From Mansonella perstans (Eukaryota > Nematoda > Chromadorea > Rhabditida > Onchocercidae), in assembly GCA_037074765.1 (NCBI GenBank), contig JBAMDO010000056.1, positions 124,001-188,000 of the forward strand: a DNA stretch of 64,000 nt. Reading direction: 5' to 3'. The notes beneath the pieces were generated by a model that saw only the letters and a program-made list of their open reading frames with translations, was not told the DNA's origin and did not search any database. This document shows positions 1 to 13,901 of this stretch, in pieces. Within the stretch, counting starts at the first letter, position 1. Every line of letters begins with the position of its first letter. Made by a program: the position numbers and the translations under genes.

Positions 1-3000
1 TATCTTCCCATTACTGCTACCATACTACTGTTGAATGAAATTGCACGGGATGGAGAAGACCTGTTAATCCCTACTGATAAGGGTTGAAGTGATAAGATAA
101 GCTACTTAATAAACAACATTGATGTATCTAAATTTGTAATTTTTTCGATAAAACAAAAAGAAAAACTTGCCGTTGATTCGTTTGGAAATGTCCTTTGATA
201 AGACTTATTTCTTATAACTGATAATATAATGCTTGATGATGAATTAAACTGATAACAACTTACCATTATTTCTTGTCAAGGCTTATGACAACATTTGATA
301 AAGTGTTTCCTAAATAGATTGAAAAGAATTAAATTTTTTTTGCCATTTCCTTTTTTTTCTTAACAATCATTTTATTCTTTCAGAAGTTATTGATTTTAGA
401 AAAATAGTGGAAAGAGAGGAAAAAAAGGAAGTTTTAAATGAAAATGTTTACACGTAGATGAAGGTGATATGTAGTTTGTGTAGCAAAAGTGAAACTTTAA
501 ACGAGTTCTTTTTTGACATCAATATCACGTGATTTCAACAATGACGAGCATTTTCTAATAAATTGCTTACAAATTTTTTCTATTGTGATTTAATTTTCAT
601 TTTATGTTTTTTATTAAAATATTATAAATTGAAAAGTAAGATTTTTTGACTTCTATTGATATTTCGAAAGTTACTTCCATCATATCAAACAATAGCTTTG
701 TAGCATCTACATCGAAGCGATGTTCAGTTTAAAGCATCTCGTATTCGTCCGTTACCTGTTTTTCGTTCCATTTATGTTGCCGCTGTGTCTCATCAGACAA
801 ATATATATTTTAATTCTATTTGCATATGGATAAGAATAGAAGATCTATCTTTTTTCCAATCTATCTTTTTTAATTCTTTCAGCGATAAATTTTGAAAAGT
901 TTTGAAACCAGCTTTAATGATGATTTCATAATGACGTATAAACCGGTTTCTATGTTGATCAAAAAGATCACTGACATAACATTGCAAAGTTCTAAATATT
1001 TGTAGAAATTTAGACATCTGTCTCTATTATATGTTAAGTTAAATGATGATGATGAAAGGAGTTGTCAATAACAATTGTTAAATGTTTATTTGTTCATATT
1101 CTTATTTCGTCACCATTTCCTGCTCAGCTGACTTTGATAGCCTGAAATTTGCTCTTCCGGTGTTCCTTTCGTTTTTTTTTTTTTTATTTCGATATTTTTT
1201 AAAGACAACAATTTAAATACATTCTCACTTTAATTTCATGTTTTTTCTAAAAAGTAATCAACTTAATCATGTTCATATTTCTCTGTGATTACCATAATGC
1301 CCAAAATGCGTCATTATTGCTATTATTATCAAGCACTGTTTTTAATCGTCATCATTATTACCATTACTATTATTATCATTATCATTATTACTACTGTATC
1401 GAAATAAGTGAATTTCCATGAACAGCAGTTAGATGAAAAATTTGTTTTTTTTAAATTCGTTCAACTGCTTATCACTTGTATCGATTCATTTCGTTACACT
1501 TTTTTAGCCAGTTTTCCAGGAAATTAATTGTATCAGCGATGAAAATTTAGATTTGCTAAATGGCCAAGAAAAGTAATTAAAAAAACAAATGAATAATCAG
1601 TTTCAATATTGATAAACTTTATAATTAAGCAAATATATGAACAATGAAACGGTTGGAACGAAATAAGAAAAAAGAAACTACTGTTCCAACTTCACACAAG
1701 TATTTCGCTCTTCTCCAAACTTTTTCCTTTTTGAATTTTTTGGTCTTCTTATTTTAATTTGTCAAGAATGTTCTATCATTCAATCTATCACTTGTTGTTT
1801 TATTACCGTATACAAAGTTAACACTCAATATAACGTTTTTTAGGTAATTTACTAAATTCTACACTATCAAACTTCCATTTCATAATAATAATGTTTTCCA
1901 TTAGCACAACTAATCCAAAATCGTTCAGCAATATAAATATTTTACAATTGAATTCATTACACTCTACAAATGGGAATTTTATCAAAGTGATTTAAGTCAA
2001 AAAAAATAAACTAAATGAGAAATTTGTTTCATTTTTTTGCTTATTCAAATCATTTGTCCTCTTTCTCTTTCTCTCCCTTGCACTTTTTTCATTTCTATTT
2101 TTCTCTTTTTTTCAACAATATTCAATTCAATGCATTTCTTCATAGTTTACGACGCAGAAAATTTGCTAAATTTCGATCGAAATCACTAATAGCCACTGAC
2201 CTTTCCTTAATCACTGATCTTTCCTTAATTTTTAATAAATTTTTTAAAAAAAGAAATTTGTTTAACAATCAATTAGTTGAGGAAAATAGCTAATAGCTGA
2301 ATAGCATTATCAATTAGTTCTGTTGTAAATGTAACTAAACAAAACTAAAATGCTTTTTGTTAAAAATTATTATTCCCACTCTTCCCATTCTCTTATTTAT
2401 ATTGTTTGTTTCGTAAACTTTCCTTTTTTTTTTTTTTTTTACAAATTTACAATTTTAGGTTATTTGCAATTTTAGTAAAATTAAATGCACTAACACATTT
2501 ACGCAATAAAATGACAATGACATTGGAAGTTTTATTAACCCATTTGTGCAAATTTCCAGATGTTTTCAAATGTTCCCACTTTGCTTTATTTTAGCACCGA
2601 ACTTTTTTCCCGCTCGCTGCCATTCATTCTTCCCGATATTCCTTTCCCAAAGAAAAGGATTGTCTTAGCTAGAAAACATTATCAATTTCAGTGCTCATTT
2701 GGTAATATAGAAAACAAAATTGATTAATTAAACTGATATAAAAGTAAGTAATCATATAAATTTAATGATTTATAAATTTTCATTTTTTCATCACGAAATA
2801 TCTGGTCTTACTTCCTAGCCACCTTCAAATTCTAAAATTTAGCTTATAAATTTACCTTTAGTTCTTTAAATTCACAAATTCCAGATGCTGAGTTTTTCGT
2901 GTTTCAAGAAATCATTTTACTCATTAAATAACATTCTAATTAGCTGATTAATTCAGATAAAAAATGAGTTTGACGATCTACTATTTTTAGTAATTAAATT

Positions 3001-4326
3001 GGAATATGTCATTGAAAGACAACATATTTTGTGCAATTTTTAGATCATATTCAACTAAATGAAATCAGTAATTAAGACTATAAATGTGATAATCTTAAAA
3101 AAGTGAGCTTTTTTGTCTAATAATAGCTGTAATTGCTAATCTATATTACCCGGAAACGAGGGAAAAGAACAACAATGTCCATATTATTTCCCATTTCTTT
3201 CCTTGCTTTAAATATTTTTGTCCTAAATTTTATGCCATTTTCATTCTTTTTTCAATTTAATTTAATTTATAGAAATTCATTCCATTCCGATCATTCATTG
3301 CATGATTATATGTGATAGTGAATGAATGCCAACTTTATTATCAGAAATTTAATGATAGGACATATTAGTTAAATAGCCTAGATGTAATCTAGCGTTGATT
3401 TGCTCAGCATATTCACATTGAAGAAGAATTACCGGGAATAACTTCATTTCGAAATGATATCATTATCAGCAAAACAGAATGACACTCACAAATCGCATTA
3501 CCCATAAGTTGCAAGAACTAATTGACAAAAAGCCTGATTGTGTAATAGCGATGGTCAAATTTCTCGACCAGTAGAAGGCCACATTTGCAGTACTTCCTGA
3601 GAAATGAATGAATATTCGCGATAGTATTCCTCGACTTCTCCTTATTCCTATTCATTCCATTTTTAAATGATCTTTCAAAAATTCATTTTGGCTTCTTTCT
3701 TCATCATCTTTTTCGTCTTCTCCCGCAGTTAATTTTCTGCTATTCTTAGATGTTAATTTGAAAAAAAGAGAAAAAGTCGCCGGAATTTGTCCGACAATCT
3801 AATGCATCCATTTTTCCGGACCAGTACCATGTGTGTTATGTTCGGTTACCCCACTTATGTGTGTTATGTTCTGTTATTTTTCAAATGTTCAATATGATTA
3901 AGTAGAAGTTGTTAAAAGTGTCTTGTAGAAGTAATTCCTTTCTTTTCTTTTTCGCTCATAAAAGATATGAAGAAATTCTCCTTCTATTTTATGACTGCTT
4001 TAAAAAGAAAAAAAATGTAGTCGAAATAGCATGAAAAAAAAACAGTAAAAGAAAAAATTAATTACAAAATTTAAAAAAGAAAGTGAAGAAAAGGTTAATT
4101 AAATAGAAAAATTTGTTCTTTTTCCTCTTTTTTTCTTCCTCCAAAACTTTTTCTTCAAAAACTTTTACATCGAAACGAATTAAATAATTATTTTAAAAAA
4201 AAAGTAAAAACAGAAATTTTTTTTTTCTCACACTTTTTTTTGTTTAACTTTTTCATTTCTTTGTTGACACAAAAGAAGTAAAGAAGTTTTTTTGATAAAT
4301 TACTTTGCGTTATTATTGCTCTCAAA

Positions 4327-4427
4327 TCTTGGCCAAATTATTCATTTGTTACTATTCGTTAAGCTTTGGCTAAATCATTTATCTGTTACTGTTCGTTAAA
4401 CTTGGCCAAATCACCTTTTACTATTAC
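4327..4427. repeat. tandem repeat, about 37 bp x 2.7
   Basis: Three diverged head-to-tail copies begin with CTTGGCCAAAT or CTTTGGCTAAAT and end with TTACTRTTCGTTAA. They start at about 4327, 4364 and 4401, and the third copy is truncated. It is a minisatellite-like duplication with no coding potential. Confidence 0.75.
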
Positions 4428-6371
4428 TTTACTTATTTAGAAGCAAAAAAAAAAACTTCTTGAGATGGAAAGTAATCATGACAATTCTTTTCTCTCACAA
4501 GAAAACACCACAGATACACTCACATACGTTCATATTCGATACATGCATCCACAGACAGACACATGCATATAAATTGACAAACATATACGTAATGACATTG
4601 ACACACATTAAACAAGCATACATAGATATATGTTCCAGAAAAATAACTTTTCAGAAAAATATAACAATCAGTTGTTGTTCAAGGCAATATACATTCACAA
4701 TTTTTAATCCTGAAGGAACATCAATTTTTGTTACTTAACAGGTGCACCTTAAAATCGACCTGATTGATACAGCCTTTCAACAAGATCCTTTTCGTCATAC
4801 TCTCAGGTGCTTTAGTTTTGGTTCAGCTGATTGATTGGTTGATTGGTTCAATTGGTGTTATTCTTTTCAAAATAGTAAAATTAAGCAAAGGGTTAATTTT
4901 TTTTTTTTTTTTCGAAATTTTCAATTTAATAAATAAAAGACAAGATGGAAAAAGAGGAAGAAAAAAAAGGAAGAATAATGCAAAAATGGATGGATTCAAC
5001 AGATCCAACTTATGTATTATATCTCGTTTGATTAGCCAGATAGAGGAGAAGAAAAGAGGAAGGAAAAGTGAGAGGAAAAACAAAGAAAAAAAAAAGATGT
5101 ACGAAATTTGAGCTTTATTCTTTCACAATCATTTTAAATCTTTTATATTTTAATAGCCTGAAAAATTTCCTGCAACAACAGCACGAATAGCAGCAATCGG
5201 ATCTATTTATTTACTGATTCAAGTTAAAGTTAAAACGATTATTTAAACATTCATTTCACATCAAAAATTTTTCCTTTCGTTATCTGATTAGCGTTAAATT
5301 GTAACATAGATCGAATATCGAATATCCATTAGGGAATGCAATGTGCTGTAAGTGATAGCAGTTGAAAGGGTTCATTGCAAAATTAAATTATTAATAAGAT
5401 TGGCAAATTCCAAATTTTAAAATATTCAAATGTTATTGGAAATTTAATATTTCTGCAGTTTAGTTTTGCTTGATTTCAAATATTTAAATCATATCAAAAG
5501 CTTCCTCAGCTTAAACTTTAGCTGCTTCATAAATTTTTGTAGTTTTTTTCAAAACAAAACACATGCATACACAAATGCACAAACATGCGTGGCGCATGCA
5601 TGCTTGAACAATTCTTCATCAATTCTTTTTAATTTCTTTTTGTCTTCCAACTTCTAATTCCTCATCTCTTCTGATAACTTTCCTCTCTGTCTTAACTGAA
5701 TATATTGGTTGTTTATGTATGTGCGTGTATGTCTGTGTATGTATGTATGTGATGCATTTACGAGTAACTTTCTGCTAAAATGTTTGTAATCGTACTACAA
5801 ATCGAAATTTAACATTTGTCACCAATGTCGCCCAGTATTGTCATACTGTGGGTATTAAATTGTCTGTTTTATCGCTACATTTATTTTGTAAATGTGTCTC
5901 TGTGTGTTTTTATGTGTGTACATAAAATTGTTTATACCTGTTAATCTTCTAACTCTTCAATTTACCAACAAACAAACAGCGAACTTAATATTTGTCAGCC
6001 GAAGGAGGAAAGCAATAAAAAGGTGTTGCAGTTTTTCAAATTTTGTTCAAACAGCAACCATACTTTTATTGCTATAATTGAGATATTATATTAAAGTCGT
6101 TTTTAAGAGAAAACTTCATCTTCCTTATATTCTTTTAAATTTTTTTTTATTACTCCCGCGAATGATCGGACGAAGAATATTGCGATTGTTCTAAAAGTCG
6201 AAAAATGTTTCCTTTTTACATTTTCATCTTAATTTTATCATTTTAGAATAATCAAAAGAAAAAGCTATCTTTAAAAGTTTAATATCAGATTTTACAACTT
6301 CTCATTAAAAATTTCATAATTTTTTTTTTTTTTTTTGGAATATTTGTTTTGCCCAGTTTATTCTCCTTCCC

Positions 6372-6452
6372 ATATTATTATTGCTATTATTATTATTATT
6401 ATTATCATTGCTATTATTATTACTATTACTATTACTGTTATTATTATTATTA
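6372..6452. repeat. (ATT)n/(ATC)n trinucleotide tract
   Basis: Imperfect TAT/TTA trinucleotide run. Read on the minus strand it gives an Asn/Ser-rich frame, which I treat as a repeat artefact and not a protein. Confidence 0.8.
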
Positions 6453-7091
6453 CCAAGTAAGTAACCATCCAAATTAAATGCGCCTAATAAATTTTCTCTC
6501 ACATATAGTTGGCTCTGAAAAAAGCTTTAAATAAATTTTCCTGTCCATTGGTTTTGAAATCAATTATTAGCAATGCTAAATTGACCTTCAAGTTATGTTT
6601 TGCATTTTTTGCAGTGTTCTTCGTCACCTAAAATAATCCTCTTGGATTATATCCGTCGTGTCATTGCATTCCATATTGTTTCGCCTCTCATATTATGTTG
6701 GTTTGCTTATTCCTTCATTTTTAGTTTCAATTGTTAGATTAAATTTTGAACTAAACTATTTTTTTTATTGTATTCATTCAAAATAAACTTTCTGTAAATT
6801 TAAAGCAAAAAATTATAATTTAATAATTTGCATAAAACTACCTTATAAATATTAGTTTAAATAGATTTTTGTTACATATTTGGAAACTTTATAATTTGAT
6901 TTTTTTCATTTTCGATAAACGAAAATTATTTCGAGCCTTGCTTTTGTGATACATTAAACTTATTGTAATATTGTATTTTGCTCTTTAATTAATTAAGTTA
7001 ATAATTTTGCAGTTGTTGAGAAACTTTGAAGCAATATCTTCTTTCTTTTCTTTTTACATTTGTAAAAGAGAAAAGGTATATTTATATCGTG

Positions 7092-7132
7092 AACACACAT
7101 ACATACATTCCACGCATACACACACACACACA

Positions 7133-7182
<50 letters not shown>

Positions 7183-7188
7183 TACATA
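7092..7188. repeat. (CA)n microsatellite
   Basis: Mostly perfect CA dinucleotides with flanking CATA tetramers. Both strands give long Thr-His or Cys-Val frames that are not genes. Confidence 0.95.
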
Positions 7189-8859
7189 CCTGCAGAAAAT
7201 GAACAAATTGAATTTCCATTCAGTTTAGTTACATAAATTTGCTTTTGGAAACAACAGTTCATCAGCTCAAATCACATCAATCTTTTGCCGTGTAAATTAC
7301 TTCCTGAAGCAAATTCCGCCACCAAAGAGGCATCACCTTCGGCTAATCTCTGATCTTTTGCAAAATTTTCAATCATTTTTCCGTTCAACTCTTTTCAAAT
7401 AACTATCTCTTTGGAATATTTATAGTAAGCAAAAAATAATTCATTATTTTAAATCGAATTTTTGCTTACTTTGAAAACGAAAAATTCACGCTAATTTAAA
7501 TTTAGAACAAAAAAAGAATGAATGCCTAAGCAGATTGATGAGATCTTTAAAAATTTTGTTTCAAAGAAAAACTTTTTGTTATTTTATTTTTTCGCCAATT
7601 TAACTTTGTTTCATTTTACAGAAAATAATAATTTAACTTTGTTTCAAAATTTTCATCATTTGCTAGTACTGTAATTAATGAAATGTCTATTGTAATTTTG
7701 TGCGTTTGCACTTTGATTTTTAATTCTTATTGTACAACTGCTGCCTGTCATGTATCTGTTGTATAATTCCAGAAAACTTTCTTCATTTGTTTAATAGCTG
7801 TAAAATTAAGCTAATTATCGAGGCCAATTAGGAAAAATTGTGAAGAAAAAGAAAATATGTAGAAATCAGAGGATTGCATTATAATCTTTCTTCATTAAAA
7901 AAATCAAGAAAAAAAAATGATATTTAAAAATTATTCTTAAGAAGAAAATTATCAGCTAATCGGGGAATGATATTCTGAAAATGAACAGATATGTTTCGGT
8001 AATAACTTTTGATGTCTCACGTTGGCGACATTAATTACCTGTTAATTTAATTAATCCTCTTATCATTTACTCAAACACATACAGCCATTAACCTCAATGT
8101 CTTTTTCCATTTCATTTTACACTTCCCATACGATGATTATTTCCGACAACAAATTCAGCAATTAAGTAAGTGTAATTACTATTGCAATTACGACATCCTC
8201 GATCTATCATCGTATAAAGCTAACTCAGTCCATCTTAATTCGATAATTCGAATCTGTGTGATATTAGTTAGTATAGAAAAAACGAAAACGATTTCAAAAC
8301 TTTATTTTAAATTGAAATTACGTAAAATTTTTATAAAATGAACAACTGAGTTATTAGTGACAAACAATCTTCAGTAATTAGCTGCTGATTAATTACTAAT
8401 TAATAGATGTAAGTATGACAATGTCAATTAAAATTATCTGTTATATATAATAATGATAAATTGGAAAATATATTATTGATAAAATAATGAAGTTAGTAGC
8501 CTATGCAATAATGTATTGAATAATTTGTCAAGTGATTAGTAATAAATATAAATATATTTGCAATACTGATGAACTGGAAGAACATCGTAGTGACAGAATG
8601 AACAGTTTAAACAATTAATAATTGAGAAAATGTTTCGCTTTTACATTTGATGGATACGGCGCCATTCATACCTGTACGACGTCTCATTTATCGGCTTCTT
8701 CAAAAGACTCAGATTTCCACTGATCCTCGTGAATTAAGCCTCTTAACCTTCTTTAGATGGACATCAGACAGTGTAATCATCAATGAAATTCAAGATGTTT
8801 CAACACGAAAAGAGTCTTTAAAGTGGATATGTACATGCATGGATGTATATGAATATATA

Positions 8860-8911
8860 TGCGTGTGTGTGTGTGTGTATGTGTCTGTATAGATATGTAT
8901 GAGTGTGTATG
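8860..8911. repeat. (GT)n/(GTAT)n microsatellite
   Basis: Short GT-rich run with TATG interruptions. Confidence 0.85.
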
Positions 8912-11900
8912 ATGAAGAAGTATCACTTATTATTATGTTTTAATGGTCATCATCATTAACAGTTACATATCCATCAAACGAACGACTTTTTGAGAAAAAT
9001 CTTCAAAATTTATTTCGCTTCTTTAATGCCATTATATCAGTTTGTTTAACTTCTCTTTGTCATGCACAATTAATTTCCTGATCAATTTTTAGATTAAATT
9101 TAGCAATGGCAAATCTTTCAAAAGAAAAAAAAAAATCATTTTAAAATCTTTCCTAAATTCAATCTTTGTTTCTTCTTTTCATTCCTTTAGTCTTTGACAA
9201 TTTTGAAAATTTGATTCAATTTGATAAATTTAAAAATTTGATAAGTAATTTTTGCAGGAGGATTGGATAATTTACCCCTGAGAAAATACAATAGGAATCA
9301 GAAAAGAAAGACTGAGCAAGCCAATTATTATTCAATGTTTTTTCTTTTCAATTTTTACTCAGTGGATTATTAGAATTATATTAATGGATGAAGAAAATAA
9401 GACTAAATCTTTGATTACTTTTCTTAACGTATAATTAATTACTTTAATTGGAGTGATTGGAGGTGAAGAAATGATTTTTATTAAAAGAAGTCCCCAACAT
9501 TCTTAATCTACCATTGATATTCTGACAAAAATTATCTATGGACGAACCAAATCTACAATATGTTCGGTTTCATCAATAACACCCTTTAGTTCAATATTAA
9601 ATTAAATTTCATTAAACAAATAGTAGCGCTTAATTTGTACTTCGTGCATCTCTGACTGTTTTCTTTTAGTCCAAATTCATTATAATTAATAATTAAATGA
9701 ATTTAGGTAGAAGTTTTTATTTTACAAATGAATTTGCTAAATCATAATTTTTAATTCAATTAATCTCATTTATTCGTTTCACCCTTAACTATGATTGTTG
9801 AAATTACATAATCTTGCATCAATTTACTTGATTATTTAGCCAACAGTTACTTTTCTGTCTTATCATGTTATCAATTATCATATATCATTAGTATCTTAAG
9901 CATGGAACTTTTTGTTTTGATCAGTCATGCCATATACAAATATTACAGTCCTCTAGCACACTGATGCAAATTTTCATTTGTTGATAAACAATTAAATGGT
10001 AAGAGAAAAAAAAAAAAAGAGGAAGAAAGTATATTTAGATAGGATTCGTGCCATGTCACACAATTTAATATGAATTGAATTTCTATTTGTGCACTTCATC
10101 TATGTAAATAGTGAACTCAAGTTAAACTTCAACATTTATTGGGAATCTCAGTATAAATCCATGGAACAACTTTCGTCATGGGTATTTTTCCCGATTGCTT
10201 CTTTCTCGTTCCTTTCTTTTCCTTTATCCAAAAAGCATTTGCTATAAATGAACGCTGAACAAATATTGAAAATACACAAGAATGAGATAAATATAAGCTT
10301 AGCGGAAATTTCATTTTATCGTTAGCTGATGGAAACTTCAATCCGTGCTTTTTAATGTCCATACCTTTAGCTTACCTTTCATTACAGTACTTAAATTTAG
10401 TATAAATATGTGAATCATCGATTTTACTATCTCTTTGAAGATATTATCGGAAGTTTAAAGAGGAATTTTCCCCATAATGATGATAATAACATTAAACTGT
10501 TATTATCATCATTATTATTGCTATTATTGCTATCATTGTTACTACTATCACTGTTATTATTACCATTATTATTATTTAACATAAATTGATTCTGTTTTGA
10601 ATTATCATTTTGTTCAATAAGCCTTTCAATATTTTCATCGTTCATTAGAATGACTTAAAAGTAAGAATTTGGTAGTATTGCTTAAAATGAAGTGATTGAA
10701 GGATTGCTTGCATCCAAATGGTTGGATTAATAGTTTTGTCAAAGTATATTGATTGCAATATTTTTCCTTTGCTACATTTCAACACTTATGTATACAAAAA
10801 TTGTTTTATACTAGCATTTGATAACGTTAATGGAATCATATACGCATAGCAAGATATATGAGCTTATGTCACAATGATTCTTTTTTAATCATAAAACATT
10901 TTGAATTTAATCAAATCTAACATATTGCATTAAAAAGATCAAGTTTGAATGTACATTATTAATTACCAACTATTGTCACTTTATTATTAATTGCTAATTG
11001 GAAACTAATGATGGATGAGAAATTTTGAAGGTTTCATCATCAATATCAATCATTTATGCATTGGAGTAAAGAGAGGCAAAAGATTCCGTGAAATTAAGTA
11101 TTAAATAATTGCCGCAATTGATTACACGAATAAAAAATGAACAAAATGATTGAATGTATTTCGATAATTGGAATTGCGGTTGAAATTTATTAAACAAAAA
11201 AGCCTCAAAAAAAAAATATTGCAATGAAGAAGAGAATTTTTTCTGTTCAATTATATTTACTACTACTCTTATGCATTCATGCTCAAATAACTTTGAAATT
11301 TATTTGCCTAAAAAAACAACTGAATAAATAAATGGATGAATGGAATTGAATGACTACCATTCATTCAATATTTGATTTTAGTCTTTCAAGCATTGTCCCA
11401 TTGATGATCAGCCAAGTCTTTGTATATGGCCAAGCAAAAAAAAAAAAAAAATTGAGAAAGGGCAGTAAAGGTAGGAAAAAAAATTAATGCAAAATAATAA
11501 ATTATTTTTAAAATTTGACACGTTATATGTAATTTTCTTGTAAAATTCTCCTCCAAAGCATATAATTTTCAAAAATGAAAATTCATTCCTATCCAATATC
11601 CATTTTCATTTTTAAAATTCGTTTCGCAAATGTTAACAATTTCAAATGGACAACTTTTTTTCTTTGAGATAACAGTTCGGAATATTTCCATAAATTTGTG
11701 AAATGCTGGAGGAGCTAGTTGTTGTAGTGGTGGTAGTAGTAAATTTAAACATAAAATAGCAAAATTTCTCCCTGAGACAAAGAAAAACAAAAACGAATCC
11801 AGTAAAAAATAGACGAAAAATGAATTAAATTTCAAGCTAAAGATTAAATTTTAAATTAATTTTTTTCCTAACCAACATACTGTTTTAATTTCAATGTCTA

Positions 11901-12144
11901 CACATATTCAAAAAAAAAAAGAATCTTTTTTTCTTGTAAAGATAATGATGATAACAATTGATGATGAAAGGCTTTGTGTAATTTAAATGTAAATAAATTT
12001 TTTCCAATTAATTTTGAAATAATGAATGATTGTCCTACCCATTTATCCATCCATTTATTTATTTGTTAATTTTCTTTTCCCCGACCTCGTCTCTTCTCGT
12101 CCTACCCACTTGTCTGTCCAGTCGATATTAGGGTACGTGAATAC

Positions 12145-12147
12145 GTA

Positions 12148-12209
<62 letters not shown>

Positions 12210-12250
12210 TGTGTGTGTGTGTGTTTATGTGTGTATGTATGTGTATGTAT
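12145..12250. repeat. (GT)n microsatellite
   Basis: About 50 GT dinucleotides with a few TATG interruptions. It produces overlapping Cys-Val frames on the plus strand and Thr-His frames on the minus strand, none of them genic. Confidence 0.95.
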
Positions 12251-12447
12251 TGGCTCTTGTAAATAATTTTAGCTGCCATATCAATCAACGGAAGATTTTT
12301 TTTAATGATTCTGTGTGGAATGTGAAAACATCTGCTTCAAAAAACATATAATGAACATATGTCTCGGATTGCTTCTATCACAAAATATATTATATGTATA
12401 ATATATAATTATATAAAAATATATCAAAAGATGCCTCATTTTAATAC

Positions 12448-12534
12448 ATACAGAGAGTGAGAGAGAGAGAAAAAAAGGAGAGAGAGAGAAAAGAGGGAAA
12501 AAAAGAGAGGGAGAAAAAGAGAGAGAAGAAAGTT
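12448..12534. repeat. GA-rich purine tract
   Basis: Purine-only or nearly purine-only run of GA and GGGAAAA units on the plus strand. It could form non-B DNA but is otherwise unremarkable. Confidence 0.8.
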
Positions 12535-13446
12535 ATTCCATTTCAAAACAAATTTTTTTTTTTTTTTTTTTTGTTTTATTTCTGCAATTGAAACGATGAA
12601 ATATACATTTTAATAGGCAATAAACGGGATAGCATCGATGGATGCACGTAAATCACGTGAATCCATTTTTCCTTCATTCCTATAATCAATCATTACACAT
12701 TCGTTTAAAGTTGTTAGCTGTTTTTTTATTCATTTTTTTAATGTTGTAATACAAAATAGACTAATTGAATTAATTTTTAAAAATAAAAGAAATTAAATTT
12801 AAAAATTAGTAAATTGAAAATTATTGCATAAAGTATTCTGGATGAATTATTATTAGATGAACTATAATTGATAAAATGTATGTGATGAAAGGATAAAAAA
12901 AAAAAAAAATTATGATTACTTATAAATATGTACGTTCTAGAAAACATTTGCAGAATTACAATATATATAATCTGAAAAGATTTTTTCATTAAAAAAAAAT
13001 TTTATTTAATTTCAATTTACTACTTACTTAATGTTATTCTTATAGTTGCTTTCATAATGATAATCATAGAATTACAATTATGATTATTATCGTTATCAAA
13101 AGACGAATTATTTGTTAGATCGCTATCATTATTATCATCACTTATTGTTATTTATTAGCTACTAGCCTTATTAAGGTGATCATCATTATTTATTAGCATA
13201 TTAAAGTCATTCCATAGTGATCAGTAACCATTATGAAGTACTATTCCATCATTCTCATTATTTTCTCTCTGTAGCAAAATAACACTTGCCATTATCATTA
13301 TTATCATTATCATTGTCATAATATTACCATATAAAACTAACATATAAAATATGCAAAAAAATAAGACACTTATGTTTAGCATTTGGTAGCTACCGTATCA
13401 AACATTCAATAATGACAAGTTTCTACTCTTTTGTTCTCGCTCGTTC

Positions 13447-13477
13447 CTCTCTCCCTCTCCCTCTCCCTCTCCCTCTA
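13447..13477. repeat. (CTCCCT)n hexanucleotide repeat
   Basis: About five copies of CTCCCT immediately before the GC-rich island at 13.56 kb. Confidence 0.8.
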
Positions 13478-13559
13478 TTCATATATCAAAGCTTGCCTAT
13501 CATTTTTCCCGAGATCTCCCTATGAGAATTGCCTTAATGGATTTACAAGTAAAATTTAG

Positions 13560-13860
13560 GATAGTGATAAGATATACAGAGGAAGATGATTTGAACAGGG
13601 CGGAACTGCTGAACGAACGAGCCCATCCCAAATGAGGGCGGTATGGATGTACCCTAGGGAAGGCGGAGAGATGAGGTAGGTGGAGTTGAAGAGATGGGTT
13701 GGCTTCAACTTCGAGGACTATCCACTGGTAACGTGCTTCCCTTTGTCCGGTCCCCCGCCCTCCACCATTTCCTACCCGATGAGCCCAGCTGAACCATCGA
13801 CCACCGATCTCGAAACATTTGTGAACGACGTGTTCGACAAGCAATCATAGGGAGGTTGTG
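13560..13860. other. GC-rich island with coding-like plus-strand frame
   Basis: This stretch is clearly richer in G and C than anything nearby and has almost no homopolymers. On the plus strand, frame 13680-13850 is open for 56 codons to a TAG at 13848-13850. Its composition is mixed and protein-like: it includes GFNFEDYPLVTC, then SPAEPSTTDLETF and a final NDVFDKQS. A long minus-strand frame covers the same bases but reads as an Arg/Gly/His-rich shadow. I see no convincing acceptor upstream of 13680. It may be a terminal exon, an upstream Irx regulatory island or a conserved non-coding element. Confidence 0.35.
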
Positions 13861-13901
13861 TTGTTGAACAACCCACCAATGCCATGCTTACATCTCTATT
13901 C

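Larger units (their letters stand above)
1..13440. other. gene-free AT-rich interval upstream of the Irx gene
   Basis: I find no spliced or unspliced gene I can defend in this stretch. Open frames of 60-115 codons occur at the rate expected for DNA this AT-rich, and they are low complexity (poly-F/K/N, or Cys-Val and Thr-His runs from CA repeats). The interval holds microsatellites, A and T homopolymers and a short tandem repeat near 4.3 kb, listed separately. Upstream non-coding exons or enhancers of the Irx gene could lie here but cannot be recognised by eye. Confidence 0.6.

Noticed and set aside
6993..7262. Cys-Val / Thr-His frames on both strands
   Set aside because: Direct translations of a CA microsatellite; no splice sites or unique sequence.
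10427..10645. Asn/Ser-rich minus-strand frame
   Set aside because: Mostly an ATT/ATC repeat translation; no matching exon boundaries.
12026..12351. Overlapping frames on both strands over the GT repeat
   Set aside because: Low-complexity translations of the microsatellite.
13500..13844. 114-codon minus-strand frame over the GC-rich island
   Set aside because: Composition (Arg/His/Gly/Ser) looks like a shadow of the plus-strand frame, and no splice partner was found.
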